Origin: Microbulbifer harenosus
GTDB lineage: Bacteria > Pseudomonadota > Gammaproteobacteria > Pseudomonadales > Cellvibrionaceae
Direction: 5' to 3'
Assembly (NCBI RefSeq): GCF_005771435.1
Contig: NZ_VANI01000011.1
Coordinates: forward strand, 209,730-273,729
DNA length: 64,000 nucleotides
Made by a program: the position numbers and the translations under genes. Positions 23,501 through 30,598 of the stretch are shown piece by piece (within the stretch, counting starts at the first letter, position 1; each line of letters begins with the position of its first letter). The notes under the pieces are model-generated. The model ran no database searches. It was given only the letters and a program-made list of their open reading frames with translations, and was not told the DNA's origin.

Positions 23501-24001
23501 TTGACGATTCAGGAAAACGCGCAATTGGAAATGGTGCTGGTGGATTACCGCGATCAGAAACAGGCCGCCGATCTGTTGGCCTTGCTGGATGAGTACGCGC
23601 GAGACCCCTTTGGCGGCGGCGAACCACTGCCGGATATCTGCCACCGTGAACTGGTCGAGCGGCTCGCCGCTTTTCCCGGGGCATTTTCCGTCATCGCCTA
23701 TCGCGGGGAGCAGCCGCTGGGGCTGGCGAACTGTTTTATGGGGTTTTCCACATTCTTGTGCAAACCGCTGGTGAATATCCACGATGTCGTGGTGAGTGAC
23801 GCGGCGCGCGGGCAGGGTGTGTGCACGCGGCTACTGGAAAAGGTGGCGCAGGAAGCCCGCGAGCGCGGCTGCGCAAAGATTACTCTGGAAGTGCTGGAAA
23901 AAAACCACCCCGCCCGCGCCGCCTATCGCAAATGCGGTTTTCGGCCCTATGCACTGGATGAAGAGTACGGGCAGGCGGAGTTCTGGCAGCGCTATCTGTA
24001 G
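23501..24001 (+). CDS. GNAT family N-acetyltransferase
   Basis: A 166-residue acyl-CoA-dependent N-acetyltransferase. Motif A is 'VVSDAARGQGVCTRLLEKV' (the RGQGV pyrophosphate loop) and motif B is 'LEVLEKNHPARAAYRKCGF'. The TTG at 23501 follows GACAGAGG; ATG 23532 is a shorter alternative. The acceptor is unknown. It lies right behind the small basic protein gene, an arrangement that would suit acetylation of that protein, but this is only inference. Its stop codon sits in a 13-bp hairpin. Confidence 0.9.
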   Translation: MTIQENAQLEMVLVDYRDQKQAADLLALLDEYARDPFGGGEPLPDICHRELVERLAAFPGAFSVIAYRGEQPLGLANCFMGFSTFLCKPLVNIHDVVVSDAARGQGVCTRLLEKVAQEARERGCAKITLEVLEKNHPARAAYRKCGFRPYALDEEYGQAEFWQRYL

Positions 24002-24011
24002 CGCTGCCAGA
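23982..24011. terminator. 13-bp perfect hairpin across the GNAT stop codon
   Basis: Arms TCTGGCAGCGCTA (23982-23994) and TAGCGCTGCCAGA (23999-24011) are perfectly complementary around a TCTG loop. The TAG stop of the acetyltransferase is the start of the right arm. It lies between convergent genes and can end transcription of both strands, although no strong T-tract follows. Confidence 0.6.
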
Positions 24012-24019
24012 GAATAGAT

Positions 24020-24865
24020 TTAACGGTTCAGCAGACCTTTGATCGCGTGCGGCAGGTCCGCCGGGAAGATGATGTTTTTGGCATTGTCGGACGCGGAGAG
24101 ATTTTCCAGCGCGCCGATATAGCGCTCGCCCAGCAGATACATCACCGGCAGCTCCTTGTCGCTGATCGCGCGGGTGACGCGCTCGATGGCCTCGCGGCTG
24201 GCATCGGCGAGAACGATCTGTGCCTGCGCATCCCGCTTGGAGGCTTCAAGACGGCCGTCCGCTTCCAGGATTGCCGCCTGCTTTTCACCTTCCGCACGGG
24301 TCACGGTCGCGCGGCGCTGACGTTCCGCCGCGGCCTGTTCTTCCATCGCCTTCTGCATGGTCGCCGAGGGGTTGATGTCCTGAATCTCAACCGTCTTCAG
24401 ATTGATGCCCCAGTCCGCGATATCGTCGGAAATGCCTTCCTTAAGCTTCGCCTTGATCAGGTCGCGGGACGACAGCGCCGAGTCCAGTGACATTTCACCG
24501 ACGATGGAGCGCAGTGCTGTCTGTACCAGATTCTGAATGGCGATCTCGTAATCCTCCACCCCGTACACGGCCTTCTCCGGCGACACGATATTGATATAGG
24601 CCACCGCGTTGGCAATGATCGTGGCGTTGTCTTCGGTGATTACCTCCTGGGAGGGAATATCCAGCACGATATCCTTGGTGGTCACCTTGTACGGCACCTG
24701 ATCCACATAGGGAATAATGATATTCATACCCGGGTTCAGGGTGCTGTGGTATTTGCCCAGCCGCTGCACGATATGTTTGGAGCCCTGGGGCACAATCCGC
24801 ACACCCATGCCAATGGTGACGATCACCAGAATCACCAGTGCGACTACTACAGATAATCCTTCCAC
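24020..24865 (-). CDS. SPFH/band 7 (stomatin-like) membrane protein
   Basis: About 281 residues: one N-terminal membrane helix (LSVVVALVILVIVTIGMGV), the band 7 domain (VRIVPQGSKHIVQRLGKYHS ... EITEDNATI-like core), then an Ala/Glu/Arg-rich coiled coil (EEQAAAERQRRATVTRAEGE) and a C-terminal region. It matches QmcA/YbbK-type proteins that form oligomeric cages at the inner membrane and work with NfeD partners and proteases. GTG 24865 is preferred because GGGGGA lies 7 bases upstream; TTG 24880 is possible. The NfeD gene is directly upstream on the same strand. Confidence 0.94.
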   Translation of the reverse strand: MEGLSVVVALVILVIVTIGMGVRIVPQGSKHIVQRLGKYHSTLNPGMNIIIPYVDQVPYKVTTKDIVLDIPSQEVITEDNATIIANAVAYINIVSPEKAVYGVEDYEIAIQNLVQTALRSIVGEMSLDSALSSRDLIKAKLKEGISDDIADWGINLKTVEIQDINPSATMQKAMEEQAAAERQRRATVTRAEGEKQAAILEADGRLEASKRDAQAQIVLADASREAIERVTRAISDKELPVMYLLGERYIGALENLSASDNAKNIIFPADLPHAIKGLLNR

Positions 24866-24937
24866 GTTGGTTTCCCCCAAAAATCGGAATCGAAGTTGTT
24901 TGATAATGATGGTTTTATGACGGTGGTCAGCGGGTTC

Positions 24938-25399
24938 TCAGTGAGGGCTTACCACCAGGGTGTTGCCTGAAATATTGATGACCTTCACCCGCTCGCCAAT
25001 GGCGATTTCACTGGTGCTCATGAACGACCATTCGTCCTCGCCGAGGATCGGCGCCGGGAAGCGCAGACGGCCGCGGGGTTTGCCGATATTCGATTCGATC
25101 ACCGACCCCACCTGGCCGGTGAGCGCTTCCATCGCCATGCCGGAGGTGGTGCGGTCTTTCCAGTTGGGTTTGATGAATTTCAGCCACAGAAATACCAGAG
25201 CGGCCGACATTCCCGCCCACAGCAGCAACTGCGCGGCGATGGGCATGCCCACCAGTATCAGCAATACCCCCATGGCAAGTGCGGCGAGTCCGAACCAGAA
25301 CAGGATAAATCCGGAAACAAAAATTTCCGCGGTGACCAACAACAGCCCGAGAACGAGCCAGTGCCAGTAAGCGATATGCGTATTGAGCCATTCGAGCAT
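24938..25399 (-). CDS. NfeD-like membrane protein
   Basis: A 153-residue protein with three or four helices in its first half (WHWLVLGLLLVTAEIFVSGF, 'FWFGLAALAMGVLLIL', 'AAQLLLWAGMSAALVFLWL') and a small soluble OB-fold at the end (LTGQVGSVIESNIGKPRGRL ... GERVKVINISGNTLVV). This is the short NfeD form (YbbJ-like), lacking the ClpP-like domain. Such proteins pair with SPFH proteins; the partner gene follows 72 bases downstream on the same strand. Confidence 0.93.
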   Translation of the reverse strand: MLEWLNTHIAYWHWLVLGLLLVTAEIFVSGFILFWFGLAALAMGVLLILVGMPIAAQLLLWAGMSAALVFLWLKFIKPNWKDRTTSGMAMEALTGQVGSVIESNIGKPRGRLRFPAPILGEDEWSFMSTSEIAIGERVKVINISGNTLVVSPH

Positions 25400-25764
25400 G
25401 TGGTCCTTCCCCCTGAATATTTTCCTGGCAAGTGTCGCTGTAACAAATTGGTAGCAGCAAACCCGGCGATTATGCCCGAAAGTTGTTCCGCACGGGCATC
25501 TCGTGTGTTGATGGCGAAAAGGCGCAGGCTTGGTGTGCCGACTCACGGGGTTTTCCCGTTCAGCAAATATTCAGCTTGGTGATACTGGCATCCTGTGTTC
25601 AGACCCAACAAAAAGTTCCCGCAAACGTCATAAATTCGCAGCAAATCCGTATGCCTGTGCAATACTTTTTGTATGCGAAAGCGCAAGAAAACATGCATCA
25701 AACTTGTGCGTGTGCACCGATCAAATCACTTTCAGCATCAAGAGAAATCACGGACGAAGATCTT
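25400..25764. other. 365-base divergent intergenic region
   Basis: Lies between the NfeD gene (minus) and a hypothetical gene (plus). The plus frame stays open through most of it, so an upstream start for the next gene (ATG 25651 or 25693) cannot be excluded, but the encoded residues look non-protein-like (many Gln, Cys and Ser). It must hold promoters for both directions; I see no clear -35/-10 pair or operator. Confidence 0.5.
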
Positions 25765-26487
25765 ATGCGAATGACTGCTAACCTGGCCCAGGGCCGCTAC
25801 CAATACAGTTGCGATGGCCGAACCATGCCGGTGCATGATGACTGGCAGCTGGGGCGCGATGCAAAGGGCAATCTGGCGCTGGTCGCCCGGCGGTTGGTGG
25901 GCGACGAAGGGCACGGAATGGAAGTGCGTGCGCTGATGGCCGCGGGCCTGGTCACCGAGTGTCGCGTGTTGTGGAAAGATGAAATGGGCGAGGTTAATGC
26001 CCGCTATCGTCTCGCTCCCCGCGCCGGCGAGGTACCTGCTATGGGTTCCCCCATCGAGGCGGAGTGGGCCGGTCCCAACGGGTTGCAACAGAGTGTGCTC
26101 GACGGCGACAACCGGCTGCTGTTTCCGCTGATGCGGATTTTCATGGGGCCGCTGTTGCTGCGCCTGTGTGATATGGAGTTTGGCGTGGAAGTGGTCGCAC
26201 CGGATATCGTCGACCCCTCACAGCGCGGTAAATTGTTGGCGCCCCGGGTGAATCACCGTCGCGCGGCCAGTTTGCCCGGCGATGCCAATATCCAGGGCGT
26301 TCACGATCTGGGGGCGGATATCCGCGTGTTTTCCTACCTCGGCGACGAAGCGGAGCGCGACGCGCATTGCTTCGTAGATCGGCGCGGCCTGCTGGTGGGT
26401 TACGACTGGCCGAGCAGCACCGGGCGCCTGTGGCAGGTGCGCCTGCGGGATCTGGAGTGGTCCCCGGAGCTGGTTTCCCTCTGTTGA
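25765..26487 (+). CDS. Hypothetical protein
   Basis: About 240 residues, soluble, no signal peptide or membrane helix. It has a repeated beta-rich feel (YQYSCDGRTMPVHDDWQLGR; 'HDLGADIRVFSYLGDEAERD'), and ends with 'YDWPSSTGRLWQVRLRDLEW'. I do not recognise the family. The start is uncertain: ATG 25765 and 25771 are close together and no strong ribosome site precedes either. The coding character is consistent from here to the stop. Confidence 0.7.
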   Translation: MRMTANLAQGRYQYSCDGRTMPVHDDWQLGRDAKGNLALVARRLVGDEGHGMEVRALMAAGLVTECRVLWKDEMGEVNARYRLAPRAGEVPAMGSPIEAEWAGPNGLQQSVLDGDNRLLFPLMRIFMGPLLLRLCDMEFGVEVVAPDIVDPSQRGKLLAPRVNHRRAASLPGDANIQGVHDLGADIRVFSYLGDEAERDAHCFVDRRGLLVGYDWPSSTGRLWQVRLRDLEWSPELVSLC

Positions 26488-26589
26488 GACGAATACGCTT
26501 CGGGCACAGATCAGGATCTGACCCGTTGCACAACTCTGGTTAATAAAGCGTGTACACTGGCACTCTGCATCTGTTCAGGAGCGCCTGTT

Positions 26590-27747
26590 TTGTCTGCACC
26601 GCGTCGTTATTTCCCTCTGATTCTGTTGCTGTTGTGTAGTGTCCAAATTCTGCCTCACGCTGCCGCCCAGGTGGTTGAGCCACCAAATGACGCGTTGCCA
26701 CAGGAAGCAGAAGGCGGCGCCGACGAACCGGACGTCGAGCTGCTGCAGATGGACGATTCGCTGCAGAGTGAGGAGACGCGCCAGCAGAACTGTCTGCGGG
26801 AACAGCTGGTTACCGCACCCGCCAATATCACCCTGGAAGAAATGCGTATTCGCTGCAAACTGGCGGTGATACGCGACAATCCGCAAGCGGAGACCCCGCT
26901 GTTTGCCACGGTGCCGGAAGCGGAACCGCTCTCTGAAGGAGAAGTGTTGTTCAGTGAGCGCGCCAAGGCCATTCGCGAAGCGGCAGAAAACCCGTTTACT
27001 CTCGCATCCCACAAGGTCAACTACCTGTTGCCCGTCACCTACAACCCGTCGCCCAACAAGGCGGGCCTTGAAGGCGAATTGGTGAACGGCGAGCCCGTCG
27101 ATCTGGATTCGATAGAGGTGCAATTCCAGCTCTCGGTGCAGGTACCGGTGTGGCGGGGATTTCTGGGTAAGGCGTCGTTCATGAGTGTCGCCTACACCAA
27201 CCGCTCCTTCTGGCAAGCCTACAACTCCGACGATTCCTCACCGTTTCGCGAGACCAACCACGAGCCGGAGCTGATCATGACCTGGTTGAACGATTGGACA
27301 GTGTTCGGCTTCCAGAATGTCGCCAACCAGCTCGCCGTCAATCATCAGTCCAATGGCCGCAGCGAACCTTATTCCCGCAGTTGGAACCGTATTTACGCCA
27401 ATTTGGTGTTTGAAAAGGACGAGTATTTTCTTGCGTTCAAGCCCTGGTACCGCATTCCCGAAAAGCGCGAAGACGACGACAATCCGGATCTCGAGTATTA
27501 CCTGGGACACTTCGAACTCACCGGCGGCGTGGATCTGGGGCAACATGCGGTGTCGATCATGCTGCGCAACAATCTGCGCTCCGACAACAAGGGCGCGGGT
27601 GAGCTGCGCTGGAGTTTCCCCATGGGGCGGCGGGTGCGTGGCTACGTGAAGTACTTCAACGGCTACGGCGAGAGCCTGATCGACTACGATGAATCGGTAC
27701 AGACCCTGGGGATTGGCTTTGAGCTGGCCCGGGGCACCGGAAGCTGA
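26590..27747 (+). CDS. pldA: Outer-membrane phospholipase A (OMPLA)
   Basis: A 385-residue beta-barrel phospholipase A1/A2 of the outer membrane that removes misplaced phospholipids from the outer leaflet. A signal peptide spans 1-26 (PLILLLLCSVQILPHAAA). The catalytic motif is 'VNHQSNGRSEPYSRSWNRIY' with His252 and Ser254, and the barrel closes with alternating strands ending 'GIGFELARGTGS'. A roughly 100-residue acidic, Glu-rich N-terminal region precedes the barrel, making it longer than E. coli PldA (289). The TTG start at 26590 follows AGGAG with about 9 bases spacing. Confidence 0.95.
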   Translation: MSAPRRYFPLILLLLCSVQILPHAAAQVVEPPNDALPQEAEGGADEPDVELLQMDDSLQSEETRQQNCLREQLVTAPANITLEEMRIRCKLAVIRDNPQAETPLFATVPEAEPLSEGEVLFSERAKAIREAAENPFTLASHKVNYLLPVTYNPSPNKAGLEGELVNGEPVDLDSIEVQFQLSVQVPVWRGFLGKASFMSVAYTNRSFWQAYNSDDSSPFRETNHEPELIMTWLNDWTVFGFQNVANQLAVNHQSNGRSEPYSRSWNRIYANLVFEKDEYFLAFKPWYRIPEKREDDDNPDLEYYLGHFELTGGVDLGQHAVSIMLRNNLRSDNKGAGELRWSFPMGRRVRGYVKYFNGYGESLIDYDESVQTLGIGFELARGTGS

Positions 27748-27779
27748 AGCGCCCTGCTGAAAATCTGCAAGGTCCAAGG

Positions 27780-28184
27780 ATGGGATTTGACGACACCTAC
27801 AAACTGAGCGCCCATGCGGTAATCACAAATGATGCCGGTGACGTGCTGCAAGTGCGCGCTACTTACGCCGACAAATCCTGGGGGCTGCCCGGCGGCGCAC
27901 TGGATCTCGGTGAAACCATCCATGAGGCGCTGCACCGGGAGTGCCGTGAGGAACTCGGGCGTGACATCGTCATCGACTATCTGAGCGGCGTCTATTACCA
28001 CCGCGTATACAACTCCCACGTGTTTATTTTTCGTGCACACTTTAAGGGCAATGGCGAAATTCGCCTGTCTTCCGAGCATTCCTCCTACGATTATTTCCCA
28101 CTCGTCGAGTTAACCCCGGTACAGCGGGTGCGGGTAGTGGATTGCCTTCAATTCAGCGGTGAGGTGCGCAGCGCAAAATTTTGA
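27780..28184 (+). CDS. Nudix hydrolase
   Basis: A 134-residue Nudix enzyme. The box 'GALDLGETIHEALHRECREE' followed by LG fits GX5EX7REUXEEXGU exactly and would bind the metal. The N-terminus 'KLSAHAVITNDAGDVLQVRA' is typical. These enzymes cleave nucleoside diphosphates linked to another group; the substrate here is not evident. It lies 32 bases after pldA on the same strand. Confidence 0.94.
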   Translation: MGFDDTYKLSAHAVITNDAGDVLQVRATYADKSWGLPGGALDLGETIHEALHRECREELGRDIVIDYLSGVYYHRVYNSHVFIFRAHFKGNGEIRLSSEHSSYDYFPLVELTPVQRVRVVDCLQFSGEVRSAKF

Positions 28185-28194
28185 CTTGCGCTGT

Positions 28195-28210
28195 ATTTGT
28201 GATCACAAAT
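28195..28210. promoter_or_regulatory. Perfect 16-bp palindrome upstream of the decarboxylase
   Basis: ATTTGTGATCACAAAT is fully self-complementary and lies 114 bases before the decarboxylase ATG and 10 bases after the Nudix stop. The half-site TTTGTGA resembles CRP/FNR-type half-sites (TGTGA, TTGAT), but the spacing is shorter than the CRP consensus. It is a strong candidate operator for a dimeric regulator of unknown identity. Confidence 0.6.
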
Positions 28211-28323
28211 CCGATATGGTTCGGGTTTAGTGGAATGAGGGGGCAGATTGCCGCCGGCGCCATCTAGCGCCTTTTCCCTCCTTTTGCTTCCACCTTCTAT
28301 GCTGAAAGATAAGAAGAAATGTT

Positions 28324-30297
28324 ATGGATCTGGAAGTGACGATGCCTGATCTGGGCAACCTGAGCGAGCAGCGCCAGCCACTGGAATGCCGCGTGGCCCT
28401 GGTGAGCAGTGATCGCGAGCTGAGTAACAGTTGGGTGAGTGCGCTGAACGCCACCGCCGCGCAACACGAAAACCCCCTCGGGCTGCGGTTTGAGGCGGTG
28501 ACCGTGGGGGCAGTGGAGAAGCGCCTCCTCAACGAGGACAAGCTGCAGGCACTGATCATCGATGGTGGCAGCAGTCCGGACGAGTTGAAGGATGCGGAAC
28601 TGCTGGCCGATCGCATGCACGACCTCCGCGCGCAGCTGAATGTCTTCCTGGTGGCGCAAGATTCTTTCTTGAGCGACCAGGGCGGGGCGCCCGCGTCGGT
28701 ACGCAAGCGCTTTGACGAGCTGTTCGATCGCCGCGAGGGCAACTTCAACCACATGTTCCGCCTGGTGCAGGCATTCATTGCCCGCCGGGCCTCCACGCCC
28801 TTTGCCGATACCCTCAAGGAATACGTGTTTTCCGCCCGCGATGCCTGGCACACCCCCGGCCACTCCGGCGGCGACAGCCTGCGCAACAGCCCGTGGGTGG
28901 GGGATTTTTACCGTTTTATGGGTGAACACGTGTTCAATACCGATCTCTCGGTATCGGTGCAGGTGCTCGACAGTCTGCTGGAGCCGCACTCGGTGATCCA
29001 GGAGGCGCAGGACCTCGCTGCCCAGGCCTTCGGTGCCGAGCACACTTTCTTTCTAACCAATGGCACATCCACCGCCAACAAGGTGGTTATCCAACAGATC
29101 CTCGGCGGCGGCGGCAAGATCATCGTTGACCAGGCCTGCCACAAGTCGGTGCACCACGCCATTGTCATGAACCGGGTGGAACCGGTCTATCTCAAGTCCA
29201 CCCTGCATCCGGAATTTGGCATCTACGGCCCGGTGCGCCGCGCGGATATCGAACAGGCGCTGGATGACCATCCGGATGCGGGGCTGCTGGTCATCACCTC
29301 CTGCACCTACGACGGTCTGCGCTATGACCTGAAGCCGATCATCGACTATGCCCACGAGCGCGGTGTGAAGGTGTTGATCGACGAGGCCTGGTACGCCCAC
29401 GGCTACTTCCACACCGAGCTGCGCCCCACCGCGCTCGAATGCGGGGCTGATTACGTCACCCAGAGTACCCACAAAATGCTGTCGGCCTTTTCCCAGGCGA
29501 GCATGATCCATGTGCAGGACCCGGATTTCGATGAATTCCGCTTCCGCGAGAATCTCAATATGTACGCGTCCACCAGTCCGCAGTACTCGATGATTGCGAG
29601 CCTGGATGTGGCCCGCAAACAGATGGTGATGGAAGGCTACGGCTGTCTGCGCCATTGCCTGCTCATGGTGGAAACCCTGCGCCGGGAAGTGGACGCCACC
29701 GGCGTGTTCCGCGCGCTCACCCGCGAAGACCTGATCCCGGCGCCGCTTGCCAATGACAATATCTGTCTGGACCCCACCAAGGTCACCATCGATGTCAGTG
29801 CGAGCGGTTATTCCGGTAAGGAGATCCAGGTAAAACTGTTCGACCAGTTCGGCATTCAGGTGGAAAAAACCACCTACAACACCGTTACCGTGTTGGTGAC
29901 TCTTGGCAGTACCGAGAGCAAACTGCTGCGTCTGGTGCACGCACTGAAAGAGCTGGCACGCAACCCGCGTCGCCGCAGTCATATCAGCGCGTCGCGTCAG
30001 CTGCCGGAGTTCACCCAGCTGAACTGTCTGCCGGCGGATGCCTATTTCGCCGAGACCGAAGAGCTGCCGCTGATGGACAACGGCGTGGTGGCCGAGAAAA
30101 AACTGGTGGGACGCACCTGCGCCGATGAAATCGTACCCTATCCACCGGGGATTCCCGTGCTGGTGCCAGGGCAGGAAATTTCCGCGCAGATTGTGCAGTT
30201 CCTGCAGCAGCTGTTACAGGGGCAGAACACCACGGAAATTCACGGGTTGATTTTCCGCTCCGACGAGCCAATGTTGCGTGTTGTGAAGAAAAACTAA
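28324..30297 (+). CDS. Orn/Lys/Arg decarboxylase (PLP fold type I)
   Basis: A 657-residue member of the basic amino-acid decarboxylase family. The first 130 residues form a response-regulator-like wing domain (LECRVALVSSDRELSNSW). The PLP domain has 'HTFFLTNGTSTANKVVIQQI', 'VDQACHKSVHHAIV', 'KVLIDEAWYAHGYFH' and the Schiff-base lysine in 'TQSTHKMLSAFSQASM' (Lys384). The C-terminal domain has 'DEIVPYPPGIPVLVPGQEI'. The reaction is amino acid to amine plus CO2, consuming a proton. Arginine, lysine or ornithine cannot be settled by eye. The gene stands alone behind a palindromic operator. Confidence 0.92.
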   Translation: MDLEVTMPDLGNLSEQRQPLECRVALVSSDRELSNSWVSALNATAAQHENPLGLRFEAVTVGAVEKRLLNEDKLQALIIDGGSSPDELKDAELLADRMHDLRAQLNVFLVAQDSFLSDQGGAPASVRKRFDELFDRREGNFNHMFRLVQAFIARRASTPFADTLKEYVFSARDAWHTPGHSGGDSLRNSPWVGDFYRFMGEHVFNTDLSVSVQVLDSLLEPHSVIQEAQDLAAQAFGAEHTFFLTNGTSTANKVVIQQILGGGGKIIVDQACHKSVHHAIVMNRVEPVYLKSTLHPEFGIYGPVRRADIEQALDDHPDAGLLVITSCTYDGLRYDLKPIIDYAHERGVKVLIDEAWYAHGYFHTELRPTALECGADYVTQSTHKMLSAFSQASMIHVQDPDFDEFRFRENLNMYASTSPQYSMIASLDVARKQMVMEGYGCLRHCLLMVETLRREVDATGVFRALTREDLIPAPLANDNICLDPTKVTIDVSASGYSGKEIQVKLFDQFGIQVEKTTYNTVTVLVTLGSTESKLLRLVHALKELARNPRRRSHISASRQLPEFTQLNCLPADAYFAETEELPLMDNGVVAEKKLVGRTCADEIVPYPPGIPVLVPGQEISAQIVQFLQQLLQGQNTTEIHGLIFRSDEPMLRVVKKN

Positions 30298-30405
30298 ACT
30301 CTCGCGCTGATACCGCTCTCGCTATTTGGCTTCGTATCCTGACCATTTTCCGGGCTCCTCGTTAGAGGGGTCTGTTGATTTATGGTCACTTTTCTCCGTG
30401 TTTTA

Positions 30406-30491
30406 TGACGAATCGTCAGCACTCCTGATTTTCTCGCAATCCCCTTGTATTCAATCTTGCGCCAGGCGGTAGGCGCAGCTATAGTTGCGCC
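30406..30491. promoter_or_regulatory. Two inverted repeats upstream of the TonB receptor
   Basis: Within the 301-base gap before the receptor gene are TGACGAATCGTCA (30406-30418, perfect arms around one central base) and GGCGCAGCTATAGTTGCGCC (30472-30491, near-perfect, one mismatched pair). The second lies 14 bases upstream of a Fur-box-like site. They may be operators for a second regulator. The rest of the gap before 30406 shows only a weak GC hairpin after the decarboxylase stop. Confidence 0.4.
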
Positions 30492-30504
30492 CGCTAAACA
30501 AGGT

Positions 30505-30523
30505 GCGAATGATAATGTTTTGC
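30505..30523 (+). promoter_or_regulatory. Fur-box-like sequence before the siderophore receptor
   Basis: GCGAATGATAATGTTTTGC matches the 19-bp Fur consensus GATAATGATAATCATTATC at 13 positions, including the core AATGATAAT. It sits 75 bases before the receptor ATG. Together with a TonB receptor and PepSY membrane protein it points to iron-repressed transcription. Confidence 0.6.
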
Positions 30524-30598
30524 GTTTAGTTGTGCGCATTGGCGCGGGTATGCCGCTCGCACATTCCGGCTTTCTCACACAATTCCATCGGAGCTGAT

